Assembly: GCF_000328475.2 (NCBI RefSeq)
Contig: NC_026481.1
Location: 1 to 64,000, forward strand
From: Mycosarcoma maydis
Taxonomy: Eukaryota > Basidiomycota > Ustilaginomycetes > Ustilaginales
Length of the DNA: 64,000 bases
Direction of reading: 5' to 3'
Shown: piece after piece, positions 45,901 through 58,014 of the stretch
Position numbering within the stretch: the stretch's first letter is position 1
How the letters are laid out: every line of letters starts with the position of its first letter
Program-made: the position numbers and the translations under genes
The notes under the pieces: model-generated
Databases searched by the model: none
Told to the model about the DNA's origin: nothing
The model's input: the letters and a program-made list of their open reading frames with translations, nothing else

Positions 45901-47547
45901 ATGGCGCCTACCGCAACCCAAGATCCAGTGGCAGTGGCGGTGCCTGCCTCGAAAGCAGCCAAGCATGGCTACGTCCACCCGACCGACATGCTTCCGTCCG
46001 GCTGGCCAACGGCTACCGATCTGTCCGGAGGTGCACAGCCGCGCCGATTCGAAGGCACCATCTTCGACGTCATGGTGCGCGGTACGATCCCCAAGGAGCT
46101 GTACGGTACGTTTTACCGTATCATGCCCGACTACGCCGAGGCGCCGACGTACTACAAGGGAGGCGAGCTCAATGCGCCCATTGACGGCGATGGCACCGTG
46201 GCGGCGTTCCGGTTCAAGGACGGCAAGGTCGACTACCGCCAGCGATTCGTCGAGACCGATCGATTCAAGGTGGAACGTCGTGCGAGGAAGAGCATGTACG
46301 GTCTGTACCGCAACCCATACACGCACCATCCGTGTGTGAGGCAGACAGTCGACTCGACGGCCAACACCAACGTCGTCATGCACGCCGGAAGGTTCCTAGC
46401 CATGAAGGAGAACGGCAACGCATACGAGCTCGACCCGCACACACTCCAGACGCTCGGCTACAACCCATTCAAGCTGCCCTCCAAGACAATGACGGCGCAC
46501 CCCAAGCAGTGTTCGGTGACGGGCAACCTGGTAGGCTTCGGATACGAGGCCAAAGGATTGGCCACCAAAGATGTCTATTACTTTGAGGTGGATCCGTCCG
46601 GTAAAGTGGTGCACGAGCTCTGGCTGGAAGCTCCGTGGTGTGCGTTTATCCACGACTGCGCGCTGACACCCAACTACCTCGTGCTGATGCTTTGGCCATT
46701 CGAGGCCAACCTCGATAGGATGAAGGCGGGCGGTCACCACTGGGCGTACGACTACGACAAGCCGATCACTTGGATCACGATCCCTCGCGGTGCCAAGAGC
46801 AAAGACCAAGTCAAGTGCTGGTACTGGAAGAACGGCATGCCCATCCACACAGCTTCCGGATTCGAGGATGACCAAGGTCGCATCATCATTGATTCGTCAC
46901 TGGTGCACGGCAATGCGTTCCCCTTTTTCCCGCCCGACTCGGCCGAGCAGAGGCAGAAACAGCAATCTGACGGAACGCCTAAAGCTCAATTTGTGCGATG
47001 GACCATCGATCCGCGCAATGATAGCAATGAGCGTCTGCCCGATCCCGAGGTGATTCTCGACACGCCTTCCGAGTTCCCGCAGATCGACAACCGTTTCATG
47101 GGCGTCGAGTACTCGAGCGCGTTTATCAACGTCTTTGTACCCGACCGCAGCGATGGCAACAAGAACGTCTTCCAGGGCCTCAACGGTCTTGCGCACTACC
47201 GACGTAAACAAGGCACTACCGAATGGTACTATGCCGGCGACAATTGCCTGATTCAAGAACCCGTCTTCAGCCCGCGCTCCGCCGACGCACCCGAAGGCGA
47301 CGGCTTTGTGCTCGCGATTGTCGACCGTCTCGATTTGAACCGCAGCGAGGTGGTCATCATCGACACCAGAGACTTTACCACCGCGATTGCCGCTGTTCAA
47401 CTCCCCTTCGCTATCCGTTCCGGCATCCACGGCCAGTGGATCCCCGGCCAGGTCACCCCCGACTTTGACTCAAGAGGCCTCATCGACCTGCCAAAGCAAC
47501 AACACTGGGCTCCGCCTTCTCAAAGCGCCTTTGATCCGAACATGTAA
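45901..47547 (+). CDS. rco1: Stilbene-cleaving carotenoid-oxygenase-family enzyme (resveratrol cleavage oxygenase)
   Basis: A 548-residue single-exon enzyme of the carotenoid/lignostilbene oxygenase family (RPE65-like seven-bladed propeller). The four iron-binding histidines are visible in family context: T-A-H-P-K near residue 198, F-I-H-D-C near 246, V-H-G-N-A-F near 338 and the final G-I-H-G-Q-W-I-P-G near 523. No signal peptide. The N-terminal [10 protein letters not shown] and [19 protein letters not shown] blocks are typical of fungal stilbene-cleaving members. In U. maydis Rco1 splits resveratrol into two hydroxybenzaldehydes. The name is given on family and on its known position a few genes right of ria1. 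Cleavage of beta-carotene is the alternative. Confidence 0.88.
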
Positions 47548-47777
47548 AAAGCGAATCAATCCTACTTGGTATCCCGACTGCGAGGGTACGTGACACTTGA
47601 TGACATTGACAAGACTAAGCATGTGGAATGAGCGCAACATAAGCACGTCGTGTATCGAATTGCAACTTGGTTCTGGTTCTGACGGGATGCATTCGTTGGC
47701 ACTGACGCCGCTTGAGACTGAGGCTGCAAAGTGCAATTCATTCTGGATGCTGTTAGCCTTGGTTTGGCCAGGCCACT

Positions 47778-49351
47778 CTACGACTCGGATACGAGCGACT
47801 GCGGCGGTGCTGTGACCTCGGAAGCTGCCTCGAGCGTTCCTGGACTGGAACTGATGCGGTGAGGTTGACGCTCGGACTTGTGCTCGCCATGTGGCGTGTC
47901 AGCGGCACACATCGACTCGCTCGTCGATGGCGCGTGTCTGAGTTTGTGGTCCTTGATGGCGCCTATTCTTGCCTTTTCAATGAGACTGTGAAACTGCGAC
48001 TTGTTCGATTGGATCCAGCTGGTCTTTTGCCTGTCCACGAGCGCCGAGTGATCCTTTGCCGACCACTTTGCGCGTTCCCAAGCTGCGAGCTCCTTGCGCA
48101 GCTGCAGTGTGCTGCGCCTCGCCTTGGTCGAGTCCAGGTTGGCGTTCCAAAGGTTGACCCATTGACGGTGGCGTTCGACGAGCTTTTCTCGATCGCCCGA
48201 CGTAGGCAGGCCAGCGTCGTCGAGCAACTTGCGTAGATCACGATCCGATTTCAGATTGTATTGCGGACGGTGCAGACGCTTCTCACTGGCAGCCATGCTC
48301 GAGGTGGCGTCCGAGTGGATAGTGGCCAGAGTGAGCCAGGACGACGACGATGGCTTTGCAGACTTGGGTGCCAGCCCTCGCTCCTCGGGCGATGGTTCGG
48401 GAAAGCCCGGATAGCAGCTTACAGAATCGAGATGCCGATGCAAGGCCGAGAGAGTAAATTTGTGACTACAAATCGGACATTCGACCAAGTCGTCGGCCTT
48501 GAGCTCTCGATCTAGCGCATTTGGCGGCAGCGGCGGTGGCGGCGGCGGCGACCGCAGTGGAGGCGAATGCTGGCTGCTGCACCGCTTTGCGCGCGATGAG
48601 TGGGTGCTTGTGGCAGAATCAATGTAGTCGGCATCGGTGTCCTGACCGCGGTTGAGCTCAAATTCGTCATCGGTGCGATGGAGGCCATCATTCTCGTCAT
48701 CGTCATCGTCGTCGTCGTCCTGGACGGTGAGGGGAGACGAACGCGAGCCGGCGGATGGTTCGGTTGTGACGGTGGAAAGATCGGTCTTGATGCGTTTGGA
48801 TCTGCGTGGACTCGAGCGGGTGGGAGATGATTCACCGTGGGTGCCGTCGTGGAGCGACTGGGGGCGCTTGGACGGACCCGCGATGACGCAACGACTCGCT
48901 TCGGCTGAGCGCGGAGGAGGCGAAAGGCGGCGTGTGTTGTGGTGCGTCTGGAGGCGAACAAGAAACGAGCGAGACGATTTCCACTCGAGCGCAGTGACCT
49001 CGAGCACGGGCTGAGGTATCAACTCGGAGTCATAGGCTTTGGTTTGGCGACACTTGGGACAGAAGCTGCCGGCGTTGCCCGACTGGTTGATGTGGGTACG
49101 GATGCAGGAAGAGCAAAAAGTGTGATGGCAGCTCTTGAGCGAAACGGGCGAAGTATAGATATCCTGCGAGGTGTAAGGCAACGTCAGCTACGATCTTGCA
49201 AGGAGCGCCAGAAAAGTTCAGGAGCGATACATACAAAGCAGAGATCGCAGCGTAATGAGGCGTCGAGGTTCCTCAGAAGCGCAAAGTCGTCTTTCCAATC
49301 GGAAGGATCAGTGACATCGTCCATCCAGTTGTTAGCTATGGACGACTGCAT
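47778..49351 (-). CDS. RAD18: Postreplication repair E3 ubiquitin ligase RAD18
   Basis: Two exons, 49351-49235 and 49163-47778, with a 71-nt intron inside the RING finger; 500 residues. Splicing restores L-R-C-D-L-C-F | D-I-Y-T-S-P-V...C-H-H-T-F-C-S-S-C...C-P-K-C, a complete C3HC4 RING at residues 34-80. A UBZ4-like zinc finger (C-P-I-C...H-R-H-L-D-S-V-S-C) is near residue 275, and a SAP domain (Y-N-L-K-S-D-R-D-L-R-K-L-L-D-D-A-G-L-P-T) near residue 350. A disordered linker with poly-Asp (~165) and poly-Pro lies between. With Rad6 it mono-ubiquitinates PCNA at stalled forks in the nucleus. The spacing in UBZ (H-x5-C) is wider than the usual H-x3-C. The first ATG after the upstream stop was used. 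Confidence 0.93.
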
Positions 49352-49771
49352 GGTGTCGTGCTGATGCGATCGTCGATGGCGGCAGTGATGTGCCGAGGAG
49401 AGCAAGATGGATGGTGAGAGCGATGTAGTTGGTCGAGCGACGCAGCTGATGGATGATCGTCGTGATCGTCGTGATCGTCTTGTGTGGATGGTGGCACGAG
49501 AAGCGATTGAAATCTGTGCCTTTGGCGCCAACTATTTTGAATTCGTCATTTGTGATTGCTCAGCACAGCGCCAAAACTGTGACCCTCAACAGACGTGACA
49601 GAGAGAGAAACGAGTGTGTGTCCACCGTCACAGAAATTCATTTACGCCATGTAACGGCTGTCACGCGTTCGGTTCTTCCTCCACTCGAGAGCCAATTGTG
49701 AACAACCACGGCATACTCGTTGGGTAAACTACTGCCAATATACTTGCAATGTGCTTAGAAGCAGTCATCTT
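49352..49771. other. Intergenic between RAD18 and tRNA-Val
   Basis: RAD18 5' flank with GATCGTCGTGATCGTCGTGATCGT repeats at 49453-49478. Nothing else seen. Confidence 0.4.
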
Positions 49772-49880
49772 GGTTTCTTGGCGCAGTTGGTTAGCGCGTC
49801 TCCTTAACAATTCTGATTCTGATCCATCAGATCGTTAGGGCTTACGGAGGAGGTCGCCGGTTCGAACCCGGCAGAAATCA
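49772..49880 (+). tRNA. tRNA-Val (anticodon AAC), with a 35-nt intron
   Basis: Acceptor stem GGTTTCT/AGAAATC with discriminator A. D arm GCGC...GCGC. Anticodon stem TCTCC/GGAGG around loop TTAACAC once an intron at 49810-49844 is removed between positions 37 and 38. T arm GCCGG-TTCGAAC-CCGGC. The intron contains GTTAGGG, which pairs with CCTTAAC of the anticodon arm, the usual pre-tRNA fold. Anticodon AAC (49806-49808) reads valine codons. Confidence 0.93.
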
Positions 49881-49883
49881 TTC

Positions 49884-49888
49884 TTTTT
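49884..49888 (+). terminator. RNA polymerase III terminator of tRNA-Val
   Basis: TTTTT starts four bases after the tRNA 3' end. Confidence 0.8.
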
Positions 49889-51898
49889 AGGGATCGTTTC
49901 TTTTCCTTGGTTGGTTGATCTCTCTACTTACCAACTCTTGAATACGCAACAGACACACGCGAGAAAAGACCAAGCGCAAAGTCGGCACAACTATTACAGG
50001 GCCAACTATTACAGGGCATGGCGGAGACAACCGATTCACGATTGGCTCAGCCATTCACAATTGGCTTTGCTGTGCAGATCAAGAGCGCTCTCCCTACTCA
50101 ACTGTGAAGGAAGGTTCAACATCCAAAAAGCGCATGCAAAAGCTCCAACGTTCGTGAATCTGAAGAGATCCTAGTCACATGCTGCAACGTTACCAAGCCA
50201 GCTCGAAAAACGCTTGAGATACCAACTCCGAAGGCAACCGCCGTTCGTTTATTGCATCGTTGCACGTTTCGATGACGATGCACGATGGCTGCTTGCTCGA
50301 CGTGTATTCGTGATTCATGATTCAGTGATTAACTTGGTAGATTCGTGATTCGTGAATCTGTCAACTCGTGACTGTGACTCACAGACTCACGACTCACGCT
50401 GAGTCTTGACTTTTTCGGAGAGTGTTGGTTTGAACAGCTTCATCGACTCGACGTGTTGCAAAAGAAAAATTCACGACTCGTGACTCTCGACTCACGATTC
50501 GTGATAACTTAGTTACGAGTGTCAAAAGACTCGCGACGCGGGACTCGAGCGCCATTCGTGATTCACGACTCACGAATCGTGAAATTTTGTGCTTGGTGCT
50601 TGGTGATTCGTGTGGTTTGCAGCGGTTTGGCCGGGTCAAGTTAAAAAAAGGTCTTTTCACGAAACACTTTGCTTAACCGTCGTGGCCTTGCTCGCTGCGA
50701 ACCCGAACCCACTCACGACTAGTTAGCAATCATGAATCGTGAATCACGAAAAAAAAAATCATCATGAATACAGAAATGATATTCGCGACTTGAGAGCGCA
50801 CACACAAACACAACCCGGCATAAGTTAGTCACGAGTGTGAGTCTGCAATCACGAATTCGTGATTCTCGTGACTGTGACTTGGAAAAAGACGAAAATCCAA
50901 TAGAAACTCCCCAACGACAGACACTCTCTGTGACTGCGACGTGTGAGCGTCGAGCCGTCGAGCCGTCGTCGTCCGGCACGGGTCAGTTCGAGATGTCTGA
51001 TCGCGACCGGAACTGTACCGCTTTGAGGTGGGTGGGTGTGCGTGTTCAAAGCGCGAGAAAATTCAACTAACTTGGCTTTAGCCAGTCGTGAGTCGTGAGT
51101 CAAGCGTCGAGTGCCAGAACAAGCAGGTGACACGCTGCTACTGCTGCTGTTGCTGCCGCTGCTGCTGCCGTCGCCGTTGTCGTCCAGCCTGGTCAACGTG
51201 TGCCAAACCGAAAGAGTGAGCAAGCGAGCCAACCAGCAAGCACAGGTCACCGCCATCCTTCTCGTCATCATCACCTGTTCTTCCTTGATCCTTGATCCTC
51301 GACCTTGACCTCGACCTCGACACAGGGCTGTCCAAGCACCATTCACGACTGGCCCTTGCTCCCTGCAACCGTATATGGCACTGGCCTACCCCAATCGCCA
51401 ACATCACAAATCGTGAATGGCCTGCCTGCTCGCTCGTCACTTTGCTTCTGACATTTTGCATACCTTGGTGTTCGTGACTCTGTTGTCCGTCTTGCGTCTT
51501 GGCCCTTTGACTCGGCTCAACTCCCACGCTCTCGGCTCATCTCCGATATTGGCGCTTGCACAGCATCACTCTCGCGCCCAACCAAAGCGACCTTGTCCGC
51601 TTCGCTATCGTATCGTCGGCACTCCCGTTCCTTTGGCCATCCCAGCTGAGCCAAGTGTTCGGCTCGTTTCCGCATCGCTCTCGTTTGTCATCACCACCCA
51701 CAACTAACACCATCTCGGCTAGAATGCGCCTCTAGCGCACCCATTCTCCACCCATACCAACTAACCCCCTAGTCAAATCCCACATACTACATACCACAGC
51801 ACTCGGCCCAGATCCCAACCAGCAACCTTGCAATCCGACTCGGTCTCTCCTCTCTCCTCCTCCTCATCCTCCACCTTGTCCTCTCACAGCTCGCTACC
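49889..51898. other. Intergenic upstream of CHD1
   Basis: About 2 kb. Dense ATTCGTGATT/TCACGACT words at 50305-50600 and 50725-50870; CTG/CCG triplet run at 51128-51170; pyrimidine-rich leader at 51840-51890 just before the CHD1 start. No gene recognised. Confidence 0.45.
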
Positions 51899-54800
51899 AT
51901 GTCCGGTAAGTATCCGTCCCACCATACGTCGGTGCTATCGCTCCCCCTAACCTGATCCATGCTTGGCACACCAATGCTAACTCTAGGTGCCGCCCTTCCC
52001 CATCCCCGCTCTCTCACAGCAACCGATCACGACGTCAAGTCCCGCGCCGATGCGTCCCCAGCTCCCATCAAGACGGACGACTCAGAGCAACCCAAGCTGA
52101 ATCGCCCGCGACGTGACTCTTCCCCCTTGTCCGATGTATCCCAAAAAGGCGAGCCTCGCTCCGTCAAGAACCACCCGCTCGACCGTCGCGACGACACGGA
52201 CGATAACCACGACCACGATCCTGATGACGCCAAACCCAACCATCACCAGCTCGATCGCGTAAAGGCTGTCTCCCCGGCCTCATCCAGTCACAGTCGTTCC
52301 TCTGCCAAGCCAGACCGCAAGCATCTCCTCGAAGCTGAGAACGATCCAGACCTCTATGGTCTACGACGGTCCGGCCGCGCTAGCAGAAAGTCCTACACCG
52401 ACCTCAACGACGAAGCCGCCGACTCGGATGACGCTGATGCATCCGTCTCGTCAAGACGTCGTCATCACACCAAGGCTGGCCGCACCTCGATTCGCAGCTC
52501 CGTCCAAGCCACCGACGATGAAGCCAACGAGGCCGCCGCCGATGACTCTGACGATCTCGACGACAGCGACGACGCCGAGGATGACGAATTTGGCCCAGCA
52601 AAGTCCAAACGCAAGCGCAAACACAAACGCTCTGCCGCTGCTGCTAGACTCTCGTCCGCCGATCTCGAAGCCTCGCGCGTCTCGAGCCGAAATGGCAAGC
52701 GCATCCCCAACTACACCGACGACTACGCCGATTTCGGCGACGATGATCCCTTCGAAGACGAAGCCGACGTCCAGGCGCAGAAAAGTGCCAACCTAGCCGG
52801 CGACGTGGAAGAGGAAGACGTCATCGAAAGCATCGTCGGCCACGAGCGACACGAGGATCGTCTTGACGACAAGGAGGACATTCCTACCCAGAACATGCGC
52901 TTCATCGTAAAGTGGAAAGGCTACTCTCACCTCCACGACACCCACGAGACCTACGACTTTCTCCGCCGCTACCGTGGCTTCAAGCGTGTCGACAACTACA
53001 TCAAGTCGGTCCTCCTGCGTGAAAAGGCACTCCTCTCCGACCCCAATGCTTCACGCGAAGACGTTGAAGCGCTCCAGATCGAAAAAGAGAGGCAGATCGA
53101 ACTCATTGAGAGCTTCAAGACCGTAGAACGAATCATTGCCCAGCGCGACAACCACGCCAACAAAGACATTCCCTACCCGCACCTTGCCTACCTCGTCAAA
53201 TGGAAGGGTTTGCCCTACGCTGACTGCACCTGGGAAGCCGAGCAAGAGATCAAAGACATTGCTCAGGACGCCATCAACGCCTACGTTAAACGCTCCGCCA
53301 CCACCACCGTTCCCTGGCGCTCGCAAAACTTTTCCCAGGGCCGTCCCAAGTATACGCGTATGACCGAACAGCCTGCCTACATCAGCGCAGGTACTCTCAA
53401 GGACTTCCAGATGACCGGCCTCAACTGGCTTGCCTACCTCTGGAGCAAAAACGAAAACGGCATTCTCGCCGATGAGATGGGTCTCGGCAAGACAGTCCAA
53501 ACCGTCTCGTTCCTCTCGTACCTCTTCCACTCATGCTACCAGTACGGGCCCTTTCTCGTCGTCGTGCCGCTCTCGACGCTGCCCGCCTGGATGAACCAGT
53601 TTGAACACTGGGCCCCTGACCTTAACGCCATCGCCTACATGGGCAACAGCGCCAGTCGAGAAATGATCCGCGAGTACGAGTTCGGCCCTGCCAAAAAGAT
53701 GAAGTTCAACGTTCTCGTCACCACCTACGAGTTTATCCTCAAGGATCGCGCCGAGCTCGGCCAGGTCAAGTGGCAGTACTTGGCCGTAGACGAAGCGCAT
53801 CGACTGAAAAATTCCGAGGCGCAGCTCTACGAGGCGCTCAACAGCTTCCACGCTGCGGGCAAGCTGCTGATCACCGGCACGCCGCTTCAGAACAACGTCA
53901 AGGAGCTCATTGCGCTCCTTCACTTTTTGCGACCGGACCAGTTTGATCTCGACGTCGACTTTGACATCAACAACGTCGATCAGACCGTCATCAAGGAGCT
54001 CCACGAGAAGCTCGACAACGTCATGCTTCGGCGTCTCAAGAAGGACGTCATCAAGGAGCTTCCCACCAAGTCGGAAAAGATCCTTCGTGTCGAAATGTCG
54101 GCCATGCAGCAGCGCATGTACAAGGCCATCCTGACGCGCAACTACTCGCTCCTCAGCGGCGCCACCACCGCCCAGTTTTCGCTTCTCAACATCGCCATCG
54201 AGCTCAAAAAGGCGTCCAACCACCCCTACCTCTTTGACGGCACCGAGATTATCTCGGACAACCGCGAGGAGACGCTCAAGGGGCTCGTCATGCACAGCGG
54301 CAAGATGGTGCTCCTCGACAAGCTCCTGGCACGCCTCAAAGCTGACGGACACCGCGTGCTCATCTTCAGTCAGATGGTCCGCATGCTCGACATTCTCTCT
54401 GACTACATGTCGCTTCGCGGCTACATCCATCAGCGTCTCGACGGTACCGTTTCGTCCGAGATCCGAAAGAAGGCCATCGAGCACTTTAACGCCGAAGGCT
54501 CACCCGACTTTGCCTTTTTACTTTCTACGCGTGCCGGTGGTCTCGGTATCAACCTCGAGACCGCCGACACGGTCATCATCTTTGACAGCGACTGGAATCC
54601 GCAAAACGATCTGCAGGCCATGGCGCGCGCGCATCGACTCAACTCCAAGTTCCACGTGAGCGTCTTCCGCTTCCTCACCAAGGACACAGTGGAAGAGGAT
54701 GTGTTGGAACGCGCCAAGCGCAAGATGGTGCTCGAATACGCCATCATCCACCAAATGGACACTTCCGGTACCAATTTTGCACCAAAGGCGTCGGCCAAAA

Positions 54801-57145
54801 ATCAGCAGCAGTTCAGCAAAGAAGAGCTCGGCGCTATCCTCAAGTTTGGTGCCCAGAACATGTTCAAGAGCGACAACGAGGATGGTCAGCAGAAGAAGCT
54901 CGACGAGATGGATCTCGACGACATCTTGTCTCACGCCGAGGCGCACGAAACCGAGGCGGATCCCACAGGTAGCTCAGCGGGCGGTCAAGAGTTTCTCAAG
55001 TCGTTTGCCCAGGTTCAAGATTTCAAGGCGGATCTCAGCTGGGACGACATCATTCCCCTCGAAGAGCGTCAAAAGGCGGAAGAGGAAGAGCGCAAAAAGG
55101 CGGTCGAGGAAGCTGCCGCGGCCGCCAGCACCTCGCGCAGACGTGCTGCAGCACAGGTTGCGCCCGGCACCTACGACAATGGAGAAGCCGATGACCCTTC
55201 CACCTCTCCCGGTGCAGCCAAGGATGCAGCAGCCAAGCGCGCGCGTAAGACGGCGGCGCAGCGCTCGGTCGAGATGAAGGAGCGTGACCTGCGTGTGCTC
55301 ATCCGCGGCATCCAACGCTGGGGTGATATCCGCTACAAGACGGACCCGATCATCAAGGAGGGCAAGCTGCAGGACAAGAATCGATCCGTGCTCTTTCAGA
55401 TTTCGGACGAGCTGGTCAAGACGTGCGAGGATGCGGTCGCCGAGCACCAAGCCTTCATGAAGGGCAAGCAGGAGCGTGGTGAAGAGATTTCGTCTGCGCT
55501 ACGTCAGAAGGCGGTGCTGGTCTCGTGTCGTGGCATCACAGGCATCAATGCCGAGACGGTGTTGATTCGACACTACGAGCTGCGTCTGCTCGCCGAGACG
55601 CTGGACAACATCGAAGACCCGCTCGAGTGGCGTGTGCCTTCTGAACATCTGAAAGCTACGCTCAACTGGGCGGGTGGATGGGACGCTAAAGACGACGCCA
55701 TGCTGCTGGTGGGGATCTGGAAGTACGGATTCGGCGCGTGGGAGCAGATCGAAGCCGATCCGGATTTCGGCATGGCGGGCAAATTCTTCCTCGAGGAAGG
55801 CAAGAAGGCCAACCAGGAGCCCCAAGCATCCGAAAAAGATACTCCTCGGAGCGGAACCTCTGGCCCGCCTCAAGGCAAGCCTCGACCCATTCCTAATGCC
55901 ATTCATCTGGTCCGCCGAGGCGATTATCTGCTCAAGGTGTTGCGCGAGTACGACGACAACGCCAAGGCGTATCAGAAGAGCTTGGCCGAGGGAGGAGGAG
56001 GAGCCAAAAGCAGCAAAAAGGCGCGAAAGAGTCCTTCGCCATCCACGCACTCGCCTGCTCCCGCGGGCAAGTTGGGCAAAGGCAGCGGTGGTGGTGGCGG
56101 AGCTGCAGACAAGCGACGACCTGCGCCCGTCTACTCGTCCGACTCTTCAGACGACAGCGAATACGCTAGCATGGACGAAGCCGAGTGCAAGGAGCTGATG
56201 CGCCCCTGCAAGAAGCAACTCAAGCGATTGAGGGACGGCACGGATCATCTGGAACGTGATCAGAAAGTGTCGGTGCTGAAAGAGTGCCTATCTGCGATCG
56301 GCGGGCACATTGACCATCTGCTGGACACCAAGTTTGCCAGTCTGTCGTCAAAGGAAAAGGACCGATGGTTCCACCACCTGTGGGCTTTCAGCGCATTCTT
56401 TTGGCCCAAAAAGGTCAAGCCTTCGAAACTGCGAGCGATCTTCAATAAGCTTGTGATGAATGGACCGGCAGGCACGACGCCGGCAGCATCGACACCGGCT
56501 GCGGGAGGCGGCAACAATGGAGCAGCGGGTTCACCAGTAGCAGCGTCCGCGGGCGGTAGGGTGAAATCGGAATCAGCTGCCGCGGAAGGAGCGGGCGAAA
56601 ATGGGTCGAGTCACGCAGCCAGCGCTGCTGCTGCTACAGGCACGGCTTCCGGTGAGGTCAAGCGAAAGGCCAATGCGCTACAGGATGCGCCGATCCCCAA
56701 GAAGCCGCGCACATCGATGGAGCCATCGTCAAGTGGTGGTGGTAGTGGTGGACGAAGTAGCTATGGCAACGGGTACAGCGGATCGCCAAGTGGAGCCAAC
56801 GCGGCCTACCCGCCTTCGTACTACCCTGCTTCTGCTTCGTCGGGAGGATATGGCTCGAGCGGACACGGACACGGACACGGATACCATGCGCCTCCACCTC
56901 CGCCGCCTACGCACCACTACGGAGCAGGACGAGAGCCGTACCCATCCTCCTACCCGGATCGACGCGGTTCGCCATACCGAGAGGGACGAGAACGAGACTA
57001 CCGAGATGGTAGGTATGCGCACCCGACGCTGCCTCCGCCTCCGCCGCCGCCGCCTGGTGGAGCTGGGTACGGAGGCTACCATAGTTATCAGCCACTGCCT
57101 CCCCCTCCGCCACCGCCGTCGCATGGGTACGACTATCGTCGCTAA
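51899..57145 (+). CDS. CHD1: Chromatin remodelling ATPase CHD1
   Basis: Two coding exons, 51899-51905 and 51987-57145; 1721 residues. The true start ATG-TCC-G is followed by GTAAGT, an 81-nt intron with a CTAAC branch site, and TAG; splicing gives M-S-G-A-A. Order: acidic/basic disordered N-terminus; chromodomain 1 (F-I-V-K-W-K-G-Y, ~305); chromodomain 2 (Y-L-V-K-W-K-G-L, ~400); SNF2 ATPase with A-D-E-M-G-L-G-K-T (~495) and D-E-A-H (~603); helicase C-terminal lobe (~780-900); SANT/SLIDE-like region; helical CHCT/DUF4208 domain (~1395-1480); and a Gly/Ser/Pro-rich tail with poly-Pro runs. It slides and spaces nucleosomes on transcribed genes. The ATG at 51959 lies in the intron and was rejected. 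Confidence 0.96.
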
Positions 57146-58014
57146 GCTTTATGTACCTCGGTGGCTAGCTTTCGACGCGCAGCACAAACCACGTTACGAC
57201 ATTGAAATTGAAACAATCGTGAATAGTGCTAACTTGATCTGATTTCGAACTTGTGGGATTCGTGATTGCGGATCGTCTAGAAATGAGCCCGATGGATGAA
57301 TTTCGAGTCCGATTTGCCGATATCGCGCGAGCGCAGTTGCCAATTAATCAGTGCAGTGCCATTCACGATTCACGAATGCCAAATCGTGAATAGTGAGTCG
57401 TGAGTGTTGGTTGCGAGACGCGGCGCCGCAAACACTCACAGCGACTCGTGACTGTGACTGTGACTGTGACTGTGACTGGAAGGGGTCAGTCATAGTCACG
57501 AGTGTTAATTTCGAGAGAGTGGTGGAATGCACTCAGCAAACTGCACACTGCACACCGCAGTCCAGTTGCGAGTCAAGATGGTTATCACGTATGGTCAGTG
57601 CCACGCTCGGTTCGGGCTGGCACCGAGAGGCTCGGCTCGACGAAAGTCACAAGTTATCGTAGCTGGCAACACCGACGTTGATGGTTGACCAACGCTTTGC
57701 TTGGCTACACTCACAACTATCACTATCGTATCGCATTCGTCACTCTGGTCACCTAGGGCGCTTCAATCGTGACAGCGGCAGCAGAGGTACAACCATCACG
57801 TCACCTCACTCCACGCTGTGTCGGCATCCAGGGCCGACACCGTTGGTGCTCTCACAGCCCACGACGGCGGCGTTGTGCAGCCGTTACGCGATTCACGAAT
57901 CGTGTCCAAGCGAGTTGAGGCGAGGTGGAGCGAGGTGGGGCGAGGTGGAGCGGGGCGCTTCTGTCGTCGATTGGGATGCGATCTATCTTTGGCTGACCAG
58001 TCTCGATCAGCATC
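57146..58014. other. Intergenic; GTGACT repeat
   Basis: 869 bp. A (GTGACT)n tract at 57447-57479 and a GAGGTGGAGCGAGGTGGGGCGAGGTGGAGC repeat at 57920-57950, just before the next gene (irregular GCGAGGTGG units). No gene. Confidence 0.45.

Noticed and set aside
51959..51986. CHD1 start at the ATG 51959
   Set aside because: This ATG lies between a strong GTAAGT donor preceded by ATGTCCG and a CTAAC...TAG acceptor, so it is intronic.
53531..54484. 317-codon minus-strand open frame inside CHD1
   Set aside because: Antisense shadow of the SNF2 domain; no protein-like motifs of its own.
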